A stretch of 64,000 nucleotides of DNA from Pseudomonas sp. R37(2017) (lineage in GTDB: Bacteria; Pseudomonadota; Gammaproteobacteria; Pseudomonadales; Pseudomonadaceae): contig NZ_NEHO01000012.1 of the NCBI RefSeq assembly GCF_002113375.1, positions 1 through 64,000 of the forward strand. Direction: 5' to 3'. Within the stretch, counting starts at the first letter, position 1, and every line of letters starts with the position of its first letter. Position numbers and translations under genes: made by a program. Shown here in pieces: positions 41,151-49,909 of this stretch. Under the pieces are notes generated by a model. That model worked only from the letters and a program-made list of their open reading frames with translations. It did no database searches and had not been told where the DNA came from.

Positions 41151-42644
41151 CTACATCAACCGCTTGCGTTCGCTCGAAGGTGCGATCCCCAGGGATTCGC
41201 GGTACTTGGCGACGGTGCGGCGAGCCACTTGAATGCCTTGTGCCTCCAGTAAACCAGCGATCTTGCTGTCACTCAACGGCTTTTTCTGATTTTCCGCGGC
41301 AACCAGTTTTTTGATGATCGCGCGGATCGCCGTGGACGAGCATTCGCCGCCTTCGGAGGTGCTGACATGGCTGGAGAAAAAGTATTTCAGTTCATAGATA
41401 CCCCGAGGGGTATGCATGAATTTCTGAGTCGTCACCCGTGAAATCGTCGACTCATGCATGCCGACGGCTTCGGCGATGTCATGCAGGACCAGCGGCTTCA
41501 TGGCTTCGTCGCCATATTCGAGGAACCCGCGCTGATGCTCGACGATCTGGGTGGCAACCTTCATCAGGGTTTCGTTGCGGCTTTGCAGGCTCTTGATGAA
41601 CCAGCGGGCCTCTTGCAACTGATTGCGCATGAAGGTGTTGTCGGCGCTGGTGTCGGCACGGCGCACGAAGCCGGCGTATTGGGCATTGACCCGCAGTCGT
41701 GGCACCGACTCCTGATTCAATTCCACCAGCCAGCGCTCGTTATCCTTGCGCACGATAACGTCAGGAACGACGTACTCGGCTTCGGTGGATTCGATCTGCG
41801 AGCCCGGGCGCGGGTTGAGGCTCTGGACCAGCTCTATGACCTGGCGCAGCTCATCTTCCTTGAGCTTCATGCGGCGCATCAACTGGCTGTAGTCGCGGCT
41901 GCCAAGCAGGTCGATGTAATCGGTGACCAGGCGCTTGGCCTCGGCCAGCCAGGGGGTCTTGGCAGGCAGCTGGCGCAATTGCAGCAGCAGGCATTCGCCC
42001 AGGTTGCGGGCGCCGATGCCGGCGGGCTCGAATTGCTGGATACGGTGCAGGACGGCTTCGATCTCGTCCAGTTCGATGTCCAGTTCCGGGTCGAAGGCTT
42101 CGAGGATTTCCTCGAGGGTTTCGTCCAGATAGCCCTGATTGTTGATGCAGTCGATCAGGGTGACGGCGATCAGGCGATCGGTGTCGGACATCGGTGCCAG
42201 GTTCAGTTGCCAAAGCAAGTGGCTTTGCAGGCTTTCACCGGCAGAGGTGCGGGTGGTGAAGTCCCACTCGTCATCATCATTGCTGGGCAGGCTGCTGGCG
42301 CTGGTCTGGTAAACGTCTTCCCACGCGGTGTCGACGGGGAGTTCGTTGGGGATGCGCTCGTTCCAGTCACCCTCGTCGAGGCTGTCAACCGTCGGGGCAC
42401 TTTCCTGGTAGGAGGGTTCCTGGATGTCGGTGTTGGTCTTTTGTTCGGCGTTGTCGGCCATGGGGTCGGAATTGTCGAAGTCGTCGCCCTCTTCCTGGCG
42501 TTCGAGCATCGGATTGGACTCCAGGGCCTCCTGGATTTCCTGTTGCAGGTCCAGGGTCGACAATTGGAGCAGGCGGATGGCCTGTTGCAGCTGCGGCGTC
42601 ATCGTCAGCTGCTGGCCCATTCTCAAGACTAGCGATGGTTTCAT
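41151..42644 (-). CDS. rpoN: RNA polymerase sigma-54 factor
   Basis: RpoN directs transcription from -24/-12 promoters for nitrogen, motility and carbon genes, with AAA+ activators. The 497-residue product starts MKPSLVLRMGQQLTMTPQLQ, the glutamine-rich region I that binds activators. Region II (about 50-120) is very acidic. The core-binding and HTH domains follow (AVGMHESTISRVTTQKFM), and the RpoN box ARRTVAKYRE lies near the C-terminus. It follows lptB after a 245-nt gap and heads hpf-ptsN-rapZ-ptsO. Confidence 0.97.
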   Translation of the reverse strand: MKPSLVLRMGQQLTMTPQLQQAIRLLQLSTLDLQQEIQEALESNPMLERQEEGDDFDNSDPMADNAEQKTNTDIQEPSYQESAPTVDSLDEGDWNERIPNELPVDTAWEDVYQTSASSLPSNDDDEWDFTTRTSAGESLQSHLLWQLNLAPMSDTDRLIAVTLIDCINNQGYLDETLEEILEAFDPELDIELDEIEAVLHRIQQFEPAGIGARNLGECLLLQLRQLPAKTPWLAEAKRLVTDYIDLLGSRDYSQLMRRMKLKEDELRQVIELVQSLNPRPGSQIESTEAEYVVPDVIVRKDNERWLVELNQESVPRLRVNAQYAGFVRRADTSADNTFMRNQLQEARWFIKSLQSRNETLMKVATQIVEHQRGFLEYGDEAMKPLVLHDIAEAVGMHESTISRVTTQKFMHTPRGIYELKYFFSSHVSTSEGGECSSTAIRAIIKKLVAAENQKKPLSDSKIAGLLEAQGIQVARRTVAKYRESLGIAPSSERKRLM

Positions 42645-42721
42645 GGCAGGGGCTTAACACCTTATTCGCCGGCGCACATGCGCCATCCACTACAGGGCGC
42701 CGGGGCGCCAAACTTAAGCAA

Positions 42722-42727
42722 ATTATA
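42722..42727 (-). promoter_or_regulatory. Possible -10 element of rpoN
   Basis: The minus strand reads TATAAT, a perfect -10 hexamer, about 78 nt before the rpoN start, in an A/T-rich stretch of the 245-nt lptB-rpoN gap. No good -35 lies 16-18 nt upstream, so support is partial. The remainder of the gap shows GC-rich inverted repeats near 42670-42710 but no gene. Confidence 0.35.
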
Positions 42728-42889
42728 TGCCTGAAACTGAAGGATTTGCCTAGACCGCTGTAACAATAAAAAACTATTAAATTGTGTTGCTGCGCTGCTC
42801 TTGCCGAGGGCTGAACCCGCTGGTTCGCATGCAGCGCTGGGGTATCGCGGTTCACCTGCCCGGGCGGTTGCCTGGGCGCGACTCAGTGC

Positions 42890-43615
42890 TTACAGGCGGA
42901 ACTCATGGCCCAGATACACTTCCTTGACCAGTTGGTTGGCCAGGATGGTCTCGGCATCTCCTTCGGCAATCAGTTGGCCGTCATTGACGATATAGGCGGT
43001 TTCGCAGATATCCAGAGTTTCACGAACGTTGTGGTCTGTGATCAGCACGCCAATGCCCTTGGCCTTGAGGTGGTGAATGATCTGCTTGATGTCCCCGACC
43101 GAAATCGGGTCCACGCCGGCGAAGGGTTCGTCGAGGAGAATGAATTTCGGGTTGGTGGCCAGGGCGCGGGCGATTTCCACGCGACGGCGCTCACCGCCGG
43201 ACAGGCTCATGCCGAGGTTGTCGCGGATGTGGCTGATGTGGAATTCCTGCAGCAGGCTTTCCAGCTCTTTGCGCCGACCGGCCTTGTCGAGTTCCTTGCG
43301 GGTCTCGAGGATGGCCATGATGTTGTCGGCCACCGACAGTTTGCGGAAGATCGATGCTTCTTGCGGCAAGTAGCCGATGCCAGCCTTTGCGCGGCCATGC
43401 ATCGGCTGGTGGCTGACGTCCAGGTCGTCGATCAGGACACGGCCCTGGTCGGCATGCACCAGGCCGACGATCATGTAGAAACAGGTTGTCTTGCCTGCGC
43501 CGTTCGGGCCAAGCAGGCCGACGATCTGACCGCTGTCGATGGACAGGCTGACATCACGCACGACCTGGCGGCTCTTGTAGCTCTTGGCCAGATGCTGAGC
43601 TTTCAGAGTTGCCAT
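42890..43615 (-). CDS. lptB: LPS export ABC ATPase LptB
   Basis: LptB powers extraction of lipopolysaccharide from the inner membrane with LptF, LptG and LptC. The 241-residue ATPase has Walker A GPNGAGKTT (36-44), signature LSGGERRRVEIARAL, Walker B KFILLDEPFAGVDP and the H-loop in LITDHNVRET. Its start overlaps the lptA stop by 1 nt, so the two are coupled. Confidence 0.97.
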   Translation of the reverse strand: MATLKAQHLAKSYKSRQVVRDVSLSIDSGQIVGLLGPNGAGKTTCFYMIVGLVHADQGRVLIDDLDVSHQPMHGRAKAGIGYLPQEASIFRKLSVADNIMAILETRKELDKAGRRKELESLLQEFHISHIRDNLGMSLSGGERRRVEIARALATNPKFILLDEPFAGVDPISVGDIKQIIHHLKAKGIGVLITDHNVRETLDICETAYIVNDGQLIAEGDAETILANQLVKEVYLGHEFRL

Positions 43616-44163
43616 TACTGCGCCTTTTTCTCGTCGGTTTTCTTCTTGGGCTGGATCACCATGTCGATGCGCGGGCGCGACTCGGTCACCTTGCTACCCG
43701 TGGCGCGTCCGGCGCTGGCCAGCTTCTTGACGGTGTCATAGACAATTTTCTCGCCCTGGGTGACGTTGTTGTCCTTGTCGACAACTTTTGCCTTGTCGAT
43801 CAGCACGACCCGGTTTTGTGAGGCGTGATACTGGATGGTCACACCCCAGCCCTGGACGGGTTTGGAGTCGCCAGCGGTTTGCAGTTGCTCGAAATACGCC
43901 AGATTGCCCACCGAGGTCACTACGTCGATATCGCCAGTCGGAGTACGGGTGATGGTGACGGTATTGCCGGTCACCTTCATCGAACCCTGGGTGATGATCA
44001 CGTCACCTTTATAGGTGGCAATACCTTGCTTGTCGTCCAGTTGGGCGTCGTCGGCCTGGATGCGGATAGGCTGCTGTTGATCTTCCGGCAGAGCCCAGGC
44101 GCTCACGCTTCCCAGTGCTGCGCCCAGACTGAGCAAAATCGGGAGGGTTTTAACGAGCCTCAT
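43615..44163 (-). CDS. lptA: LPS periplasmic bridge protein LptA
   Basis: LptA forms the periplasmic beta-jellyroll bridge along which LPS slides to LptD. The 182-residue precursor has a signal peptide (MRLVKTLPILLSLGAALGSV, cut near AWA-LPED). The OstA-fold segments ADDAQLDDKQGIATYKGDVI and QGSMKVTGNTVTI follow. The Lys-rich C-terminus (QPKKKTDEKKAQ) is not essential to the fold. It overlaps lptC by 14 nt and lptB by 1 nt. Confidence 0.95.
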   Translation of the reverse strand: MRLVKTLPILLSLGAALGSVSAWALPEDQQQPIRIQADDAQLDDKQGIATYKGDVIITQGSMKVTGNTVTITRTPTGDIDVVTSVGNLAYFEQLQTAGDSKPVQGWGVTIQYHASQNRVVLIDKAKVVDKDNNVTQGEKIVYDTVKKLASAGRATGSKVTESRPRIDMVIQPKKKTDEKKAQ

Positions 44164-44722
44164 ACTGTCCTCTTACGTTCGATAGCAGGTGTATCCTGCT
44201 TTCTTTCAAATACGCTTTCATTCCCTTGCCAGTCGATACACCGCCAGCGCCGTCGATTCTAACGTCTTGCTCGGTCTGCGCATATTGCTGCTGCGGGAAC
44301 ACGGTCATGCGGGTGCTGGTGATCAGGGTCTTGCGGTTTTTCTCGTCGAAGCGCGTGATGCGCACGTCATCGATCAGCTCGACCTGCGTGCCGTCAGGGT
44401 TGACCTCGCCGCGCAAGCTCTGGACGTGCCACGGGTATTCCGTGCCGCGGAACACATTCAGGTCGGGGTTGGTCAGCAATGTCACTTCGGTCGCTTTCAG
44501 GTGCTCGACCTTGTCGGAGACCAGATCATATTGCAGCTTGCCGTCCGGCAGGTACTGCACGCTGTGGGCGTTGATGGCGTAATAGTCGATCATGCTTTCA
44601 TCGACCGGCGTTACCGGCTTGTCGAGAAAGCGTTCCGGGCTGATGTTCCAGTAGCCAACCGCAGCGAATATAGCCGCGATGCAACTGAACATCAGGGTGT
44701 TGCGAAACTTTTTGCTCAGCAT
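44150..44722 (-). CDS. lptC: LPS export membrane protein LptC
   Basis: LptC is a bitopic inner-membrane protein that hands LPS from LptB2FG to LptA. ATG 44722 gives 190 residues, the family length, and starts just after kdsC; the longer frame to 44758 would overlap kdsC and is not conserved. One N-terminal helix (FRNTLMFSCIAAIFAAVGYW) is followed by a beta-jellyroll with YAINAHSVQYLPDGKLQYDL. The last 14 nt overlap lptA. Confidence 0.94.
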   Translation of the reverse strand: MLSKKFRNTLMFSCIAAIFAAVGYWNISPERFLDKPVTPVDESMIDYYAINAHSVQYLPDGKLQYDLVSDKVEHLKATEVTLLTNPDLNVFRGTEYPWHVQSLRGEVNPDGTQVELIDDVRITRFDEKNRKTLITSTRMTVFPQQQYAQTEQDVRIDGAGGVSTGKGMKAYLKESRIHLLSNVRGQYEAR

Positions 44723-44729
44723 AGTGGGC

Positions 44730-45254
44730 TCACAGGTACGCCGCATTGGCCGCATCAAGGCGGTCCTGGGCGCGCAGGATCAATTCGCAGAATTCGCGAG
44801 CGGCGCCTTCGCCGCCGCGGGCGAGGGTGATGCCGTGGGCGTGTTCACGCACAAAGCTGGCGGCATTGGCCACCGCCATGCCCAGGCCGACGCGACGAAT
44901 CACCGGCAGGTCCGGCAGGTCGTCGCCAAGGTAAGCCACCTGTTCATAGCTCAGGTTGAGTTGGGCCAGCAGCTCGTCGAGCACCACCAGTTTGTCTTCG
45001 CGGCCCTGATACAGATGCGGGATACCGAGGTTTTTGGCCCGCCGTTCGACCACCGGGGTCTTGCGGCCACTGATGATGGCCGTCTGTACGCCGGCGGCCA
45101 TCAGCATCTTGATGCCCTGGCCGTCGAGGGTGTTGAACGTCTTGAACTCGCTGCCGTCTTCGAGGAAGTACAGGCGGCCATCGGTCAGCACGCCATCGAC
45201 ATCGAACACCGCCAGCTTGATCTGTTTGCCGCGTTGCAACAGGTCCGCACTCAT
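44730..45254 (-). CDS. kdsC: 3-deoxy-D-manno-octulosonate 8-phosphate phosphatase
   Basis: KdsC hydrolyses Kdo 8-phosphate to Kdo, the sugar linking lipid A to core. The 174-residue HAD-family tetramer shows nucleophile Asp18 and acid/base Asp20 in VFDVDGVLTDG. ISGRKTPVVERRAKNLGI and the metal-site YLGDDLPDLPVI follow. Its start overlaps the kdsD stop (TAATG), with AGGAG upstream. It sits ahead of lptCAB, so LPS sugar synthesis and export are cotranscribed. Confidence 0.96.
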   Translation of the reverse strand: MSADLLQRGKQIKLAVFDVDGVLTDGRLYFLEDGSEFKTFNTLDGQGIKMLMAAGVQTAIISGRKTPVVERRAKNLGIPHLYQGREDKLVVLDELLAQLNLSYEQVAYLGDDLPDLPVIRRVGLGMAVANAASFVREHAHGITLARGGEGAAREFCELILRAQDRLDAANAAYL

Positions 45255-46228
45255 TACATTACTCCTGCACGCAGCAAGTCGTGCATGTTCAAGGCACCGA
45301 CCGGGCGGTCTTCGCGGTCGACCACGACCAGCGCGCTGATTTTATGGTCTTCCATGATTTTCAGTGCTTCGGCGGCGAGCATCTCGGCGCGCGCGGTCTT
45401 GCCGTGGGCCGTCATGACCTGGTCGATGATGGCGCTGTGGATATCGATGCTGCGGTCCAGTGCGCGGCGCAAATCGCCGTCGGTGAAGATTCCGGCCAGT
45501 TTGCCGTCGGCTTCCAGAATGACGGTCATGCCCAGGCCCTTGCGGCTCATTTCCATCAGGGCATCCTTGAGCAGGGTGCCGCGCTGGACCTGTGGCAGTT
45601 CCTGGCCTGCGTGCATGACATTTTCAACTTTCAGCAGCAAGCGTCGGCCCAGGGCGCCACCTGGATGGGAGAAGGCGAAATCTTCGGCGGTAAAGCCACG
45701 GGCCTCCAGCAGCGCGACTGCCAGGGCGTCACCCATGACCAGGGCCGCGGTGGTCGACGAAGTGGGGGCCAGGTTCAGCGGGCAGGCTTCGTGTTCGACG
45801 TGAACATTGAGGTTGACCTCGGCGGCCCTGGCCAGCGGCGAGTCAGGGTTGCCGGTCACGCTGATCAACTGGATGCCCAGGCGCTTGATCAGTGGCAGCA
45901 GGGTCACGATTTCATTGGTGGAGCCAGAGTTGGAGAGCGCCAGAATGATGTCGTCGCGGGTAATCATGCCCATGTCACCGTGGCTGGCTTCGGCCGGGTG
46001 CACAAAAAACGCCGTGGTGCCGGTGCTGGCCAGGGTCGCGGCGATCTTGTTGCCGATATGCCCCGACTTGCCCATGCCGACCACGACCACGCGGCCTTTG
46101 CTGGCCAGAATCATCTCGCAAGCGCGTACGAAATCCGCGTCGATATGGGGCAGCAAGCCTTGCACGGCTTCTACTTCGAGGCGGATGGTGCGTTGTGCCG
46201 ATTGAATCAGGTCGCTGGATTGGCTCAT
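45254..46228 (-). CDS. kdsD: D-arabinose 5-phosphate isomerase
   Basis: KdsD interconverts ribulose 5-phosphate and arabinose 5-phosphate, the first step to Kdo. ATG 46228 gives 324 residues; the frame stays open far upstream through the antisense of mlaF, which is a shadow. The SIS domain (about 40-180) has VVVVGMGKSGHIGNKIAATL and the active-site HPAEASHGDMGMI. Two CBS domains follow with IFTDGDLRRALDR and DHKISALVVVDREDR. It leads kdsD-kdsC-lptC-lptA-lptB and diverges from mlaF. Confidence 0.96.
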   Translation of the reverse strand: MSQSSDLIQSAQRTIRLEVEAVQGLLPHIDADFVRACEMILASKGRVVVVGMGKSGHIGNKIAATLASTGTTAFFVHPAEASHGDMGMITRDDIILALSNSGSTNEIVTLLPLIKRLGIQLISVTGNPDSPLARAAEVNLNVHVEHEACPLNLAPTSSTTAALVMGDALAVALLEARGFTAEDFAFSHPGGALGRRLLLKVENVMHAGQELPQVQRGTLLKDALMEMSRKGLGMTVILEADGKLAGIFTDGDLRRALDRSIDIHSAIIDQVMTAHGKTARAEMLAAEALKIMEDHKISALVVVDREDRPVGALNMHDLLRAGVM

Positions 46229-46349
46229 GTCAGAAATCGTATAGCCTGATGAAAAGGCGGCGATTATAGCGGTTATGATCGAATCCCTCACGCTAGTTCG
46301 TCGCGCATTATCTTCCTTGATACCGAAAACCATTCTAAATGGGGCTTTT

Positions 46350-46365
46350 AACCGCTCATGCGGTT
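46350..46365. other. Small hairpin in the kdsD-mlaF divergent region
   Basis: aaccgc and gcggtt are perfectly complementary around tcat, preceded by GGGGCTTTT. It lies between the divergent kdsD and mlaF starts. It may be an operator half or a leader hairpin; nothing more can be said. Confidence 0.35.
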
Positions 46366-46386
46366 GAACATGGGCCGGCTTTGGCC

Positions 46387-46416
46387 TTGGGCGCATCGCC
46401 TTTGCAGTGATATAGT
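46387..46416 (+). promoter_or_regulatory. Candidate promoter of the mla operon
   Basis: TTGGGC (46387-46392) and TATAGT (46411-46416) are spaced by 18 nt and lie about 90 nt before the mlaF start. This is the best sigma-70-like match in the 276-nt divergent gap. AAGGAG then precedes the mlaF ATG. Confidence 0.45.
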
Positions 46417-46504
46417 TCGCCGCCAGTTCGGCCTGCCCGGGAGGTATGTGCTTTCGCAGGAAAACCAGGCGTCCGAGTGAGAGGCTGCATCGCAAGGAGT
46501 TTAG

Positions 46505-47314
46505 ATGAGTGCCGATAACGCCTACGCCGTCGAGCTGAAGGGGCTTTCCTTCAAGCGCGGTGCGCGCAGCATTTTCAACAATGTCGATATCCGTATCCCG
46601 CGTGGCAAGGTCACCGGCATCATGGGGCCGTCCGGGTGCGGCAAGACCACGCTTTTGCGTCTGATGGGCGCCCAGTTGCGTCCCACCAAGGGTGAAGTCT
46701 GGGTAAACGGTCAGAACCTGCCAACACTGTCGCGCAGCGACCTGTTCGATGCGCGCAAGCATATGGGTGTGCTGTTTCAGAGCGGCGCACTGTTTACTGA
46801 CCTCGATGTCTTCGAGAACGTCGCTTTTCCATTGCGCGTACATACGCAACTGCCGGACGAAATGATCCGCGACATCGTTCTGCTCAAACTGCAGGCAGTG
46901 GGCTTGCGCGGCGCCATCGAACTGATGCCGGACGAGCTTTCCGGCGGCATGAAGCGCCGTGTTGCGCTGGCCCGGGCGATTGCGCTCGATCCACAGATCC
47001 TCATGTACGACGAGCCCTTTGTCGGTCAGGACCCCATTGCAATGGGTGTTCTGGTGCGCCTGATCCGTTTGCTCAACGATGCGCTGGGCATCACCAGTAT
47101 CGTGGTGTCCCACGACCTGGCCGAAACCGCGAGCATTGCCGATTACATTTATGTGGTGGGCGATGGTCAGGTGTTGGGGCAGGGGACCCCGGACGAGTTG
47201 ATGAACTCGGATGAACCGCGCATTCGGCAGTTCATGACTGGCGAGCCCGATGGCCCGGTTCCGTACCACTTTCCAGCGACGGATTACCGCGCAGATCTTC
47301 TGGGGAAGCGCTGA
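46505..47314 (+). CDS. mlaF: Mla phospholipid-transport ATPase MlaF
   Basis: MlaF drives the MlaFEDB complex that keeps phospholipids out of the outer leaflet of the outer membrane (called Ttg2A in P. putida). The 269-residue ATPase has Walker A GPSGCGKTT (41-49), signature LSGGMKRRVALARAI, Walker B ILMYDEPFVGQDP and the H-loop in VVSHDLAE. AAGGAG precedes the ATG. It overlaps mlaE by 1 nt. Confidence 0.96.
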   Translation: MSADNAYAVELKGLSFKRGARSIFNNVDIRIPRGKVTGIMGPSGCGKTTLLRLMGAQLRPTKGEVWVNGQNLPTLSRSDLFDARKHMGVLFQSGALFTDLDVFENVAFPLRVHTQLPDEMIRDIVLLKLQAVGLRGAIELMPDELSGGMKRRVALARAIALDPQILMYDEPFVGQDPIAMGVLVRLIRLLNDALGITSIVVSHDLAETASIADYIYVVGDGQVLGQGTPDELMNSDEPRIRQFMTGEPDGPVPYHFPATDYRADLLGKR

Positions 47315-48111
47315 TGCGCAGAATTTCATTGATAGAACGCGTGCGTCGCTTCGGCCAGGCCGGCATCGATGCGCTGGCGGTGTTCGGGCGTTCGACCCTG
47401 TTCCTGTTCCATGCCTTGCTCGGCCGCGGCGGTATCGGTGGCGGCTTCGGGCTGCTGGTCAAGCAACTGCATTCGGTGGGCGTCATGTCCCTGGTGATCA
47501 TCGTGGTCTCCGGGGTGTTCATCGGCATGGTGCTGGCACTGCAGGGCTTCAACATTCTTTCAAGCTATGGTTCGGAGCAGGCAGTCGGGCAGATGGTTGC
47601 GCTGACGCTGCTGCGTGAGCTGGGGCCGGTGGTGACCGCCTTGCTGTTCGCCGGGCGCGCAGGTTCGGCGTTGACCGCCGAAATCGGCAACATGAAGTCC
47701 ACCGAGCAGTTGTCCAGTCTGGAGATGATCGGCGTCGACCCGCTCAAGTACATCATCGCGCCCCGCTTGTGGGCCGGATTCATTTCCCTGCCGGTGCTGG
47801 CGATGATTTTCAGCGTGGTGGGCATCTGGGGCGGCTCGTGGGTGGCTGTCGACTGGCTGGGAGTCTATGAAGGTTCCTACTGGTCGAACATGCAGAACAG
47901 CGTGACGTTCTCCGACGATGTGCTCAACGGGATCATCAAAAGTATCGTATTTGCCTTTGTCGTGACCTGGATCGCCGTATTCCAGGGCTATGACTGCGAC
48001 CCCACTTCCGAGGGGATCAGTCGTGCCACTACCAAGACCGTCGTGTATGCCTCGTTGGCAGTACTCGGTCTGGACTTTATTCTGACCGCCTTGATGTTTG
48101 GAGATTTCTGA
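47314..48111 (+). CDS. mlaE: Mla phospholipid-transport permease MlaE
   Basis: MlaE is the inner-membrane permease of the Mla system. The 265-residue product has five or six hydrophobic helices and the family segments VLALQGFNILSSYGSEQAVG, LLRELGPVVTALLFAGRAGS and KSTEQLSSLEMIGVDPLKY. Start and stop overlap mlaF and mlaD by 1 nt each. Confidence 0.96.
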   Translation: MRRISLIERVRRFGQAGIDALAVFGRSTLFLFHALLGRGGIGGGFGLLVKQLHSVGVMSLVIIVVSGVFIGMVLALQGFNILSSYGSEQAVGQMVALTLLRELGPVVTALLFAGRAGSALTAEIGNMKSTEQLSSLEMIGVDPLKYIIAPRLWAGFISLPVLAMIFSVVGIWGGSWVAVDWLGVYEGSYWSNMQNSVTFSDDVLNGIIKSIVFAFVVTWIAVFQGYDCDPTSEGISRATTKTVVYASLAVLGLDFILTALMFGDF

Positions 48112-48578
48112 TGCAAAACCGCACCCTGGAAATCGGTGTCGGCCTTTTCTTGCTGGCTGGCATCCTGGCTTTGCTTTTGTTGGCGTTGCGGGTCAGCGGC
48201 CTGTCCCCGACCCCGAACACTGACACTTATAAACTTTACGCCTATTTCGACAATATCGCCGGTTTGACTGTCAGAGCCAAGGTGACCATGGCCGGTGTGA
48301 CCATCGGCAAGGTCACGGCTATCGATCTGGATCGCGACAGTTTTACCGGTCGGGTGACCATGCAGCTGGAAAAACGCATCGATAATCTTCCGGAAGACTC
48401 TACTGCATCTATCCTGACCGCTGGCCTGTTGGGTGAGAAATACATCGGTATCAGTGTGGGCGGGGAAGAGGCCCTGCTCAAGGATGGCGGAACCATCCGT
48501 GACACGCAGTCATCGCTGGTGCTCGAGGACCTGATCGGTAAATTCCTGCTCAATACCGTTAGCAAAGAAGCTAAATGA
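48111..48578 (+). CDS. mlaD: Mla substrate-binding MCE protein MlaD
   Basis: MlaD forms a hexameric ring anchored in the inner membrane, through which lipids pass to MlaC. The 155-residue product has one N-terminal helix (about 8-28) and an MCE domain with YFDNIAGLTVRAKVTMAGV and ASILTAGLLGEKYIGISVGG. It overlaps mlaE by 1 nt and is followed 11 nt later by mlaC. Confidence 0.95.
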   Translation: MQNRTLEIGVGLFLLAGILALLLLALRVSGLSPTPNTDTYKLYAYFDNIAGLTVRAKVTMAGVTIGKVTAIDLDRDSFTGRVTMQLEKRIDNLPEDSTASILTAGLLGEKYIGISVGGEEALLKDGGTIRDTQSSLVLEDLIGKFLLNTVSKEAK

Positions 48579-48589
48579 GGAACTTTTAA

Positions 48590-49231
48590 ATGATCTCTAC
48601 CTTGCGACGTGGCCTTTTGGTACTGCTCGCGGCGATGCCGCTGCTAGCCAACGCCGTGGCGGCGCCTTCGGCGCACGATCTGGTACAGGACACCACTAAT
48701 CGGATGTTGGCCGATCTGGCGGCCAATAAAGAAAAGTACAAGCAGGATCCGCAGGATTTTTATGCGGCGCTGAACACCATCGTCGGGCCGGTGGTGGATG
48801 CCGAGGGTATTTCCAAGAGCATCATGACGGTCAAATACTCGAAGAAAGCCACGCCTGCGCAGATGAAGACCTTCGAAGAAAACTTCAAGAAGGGCCTGTT
48901 CCAGTTCTACGGCAATGCCTTGCTGGAGTACAACAACCAGGGCATCACCGTTGAACCGGCCAAGGACGAGTCCGGCGACCGGACCAGCGTTGGCATGACC
49001 GTCAAGGGCAGCAGCGGCGCGATCTATCCGGTGTCCTACACGATGGAAAAGATCAACGGCGAGTGGAAGCTGCGTAACGTCATCATCAACGGCATCAACA
49101 TCGGCAAGCTGTTCCGCGATCAGTTCGCCGATGCAATGCAACGCAATGGCAACGACCTGGACAAGACCATCAATGGTTGGGCCGGGGAAGTCGCCAAGGC
49201 CAAGGAATCCACCGAGAAACCAGCCCAATGA
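48590..49231 (+). CDS. mlaC: Mla periplasmic lipid shuttle MlaC
   Basis: MlaC carries single phospholipids between the outer-membrane MlaA complex and MlaD. The 213-residue precursor has a signal peptide (MISTLRRGLLVLLAAMPLLA, cut near AVAA-APSA). Its Tol_Tol_Ttg2 domain includes LVQDTTNRMLADLAANKEKY, the NTF2-like body and WKLRNVIINGINIGKLFRDQ. It overlaps mlaB by 4 nt (ATGA). Confidence 0.94.
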   Translation: MISTLRRGLLVLLAAMPLLANAVAAPSAHDLVQDTTNRMLADLAANKEKYKQDPQDFYAALNTIVGPVVDAEGISKSIMTVKYSKKATPAQMKTFEENFKKGLFQFYGNALLEYNNQGITVEPAKDESGDRTSVGMTVKGSSGAIYPVSYTMEKINGEWKLRNVIINGINIGKLFRDQFADAMQRNGNDLDKTINGWAGEVAKAKESTEKPAQ

Positions 49232-49533
49232 GTGAGTCGGCAATCCGGTTGGACGAAGCAGGCGAGTTGCGACTCAGCGGCGTGCTGGATTACCGCACCG
49301 GCCCTGGCCTGCGCGAGCAGGGCAAGGCGCTGATCAAGGCCAGCAAGGCCGAGGCACTGGTGCTCGATTGCTCGGCGGTGACCAAGTCCAGCAGTGTCGG
49401 TTTGTCGTTGCTACTGTGCTTCATCCGCGATGCGCAGGCGGCCGGCAAGGCGCTGAGCATCCGTGGGATACCGGAAGACATGCGTGAAATTGCTCAGGTC
49501 AGCGAACTGACCGAGCTGTTGGCGCGTCCCTGA
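49228..49533 (+). CDS. mlaB: Mla STAS-domain protein MlaB
   Basis: MlaB is a cytoplasmic STAS protein that binds MlaF and is needed for complex assembly. ATG 49228 overlaps the mlaC stop, and the product is 101 residues; the longer frame to 49177 lies inside mlaC. The STAS core shows LRLSGVLDYRTGPGLREQGK and LVLDCSAVTKSSSVGLSLLL, including the conserved Ser/Thr region. A terminator follows. Confidence 0.92.
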   Translation: MSESAIRLDEAGELRLSGVLDYRTGPGLREQGKALIKASKAEALVLDCSAVTKSSSVGLSLLLCFIRDAQAAGKALSIRGIPEDMREIAQVSELTELLARP

Positions 49534-49548
49534 CACGCATCTATAAAT

Positions 49549-49597
49549 AAGCCCCCCGTCCGAGTCCTGCTTGGCGGGGTTCGCAGGCGCGGGGCTT
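49549..49597 (+). terminator. Terminator at the end of the mla operon
   Basis: aagcccc (49549-49555) pairs with ggggctt (49591-49597), enclosing a loop with further internal pairing (CCTGC/GCAGG). TTTTTT follows. It lies 16 nt after the mlaB stop and before the ibaG start. Confidence 0.8.
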
Positions 49598-49647
49598 TTT
49601 TGTATGATGTCCGACCCGCGCGCACAGGGCGCCGATTGAGGTTGAGC

Positions 49648-49887
49648 ATGCAGGCCGTAGAAGTTAAGAGCTTCCTTGAAGAAAAGCTGCCCGGAACGAA
49701 AGTAGAAGTCGAGGGCGAAGGCTGCAATTTCCAGCTGAACGTGATTAGCGATGAACTGGCGGCGTTGAGCCCGGTGAAGCGTCAGCAGCAGATCTATGCC
49801 CATTTGAACCCATGGATCACCGATGGCAGCATCCATGCGGTCACTATGAAATTTTTCAGCAGCGCGGCCTGGGCCGAGCGCACCTGA
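49648..49887 (+). CDS. ibaG: BolA-family protein IbaG (YrbA)
   Basis: IbaG partners monothiol glutaredoxin in iron-sulfur trafficking and affects acid and envelope stress responses. ATG 49648 has GAGG upstream; the frame extends to 49600 through the terminator loop and is not real there. The 79-residue BolA fold shows EVKSFLEEKLPGTKVEVEG and SPVKRQQQIYAHLNPWITDG with a conserved His. It lies 22 nt before murA, the usual order. Confidence 0.93.
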   Translation: MQAVEVKSFLEEKLPGTKVEVEGEGCNFQLNVISDELAALSPVKRQQQIYAHLNPWITDGSIHAVTMKFFSSAAWAERT

Positions 49888-49909
49888 GCCCAAGGGCGTC
49901 GAGATTCTT

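Noticed and set aside
46229..47329. N-terminal extension of kdsD through the mlaF region
   Set aside because: The KdsD product starts normally at 46228. The extension is antisense to mlaF and unlike any isomerase.
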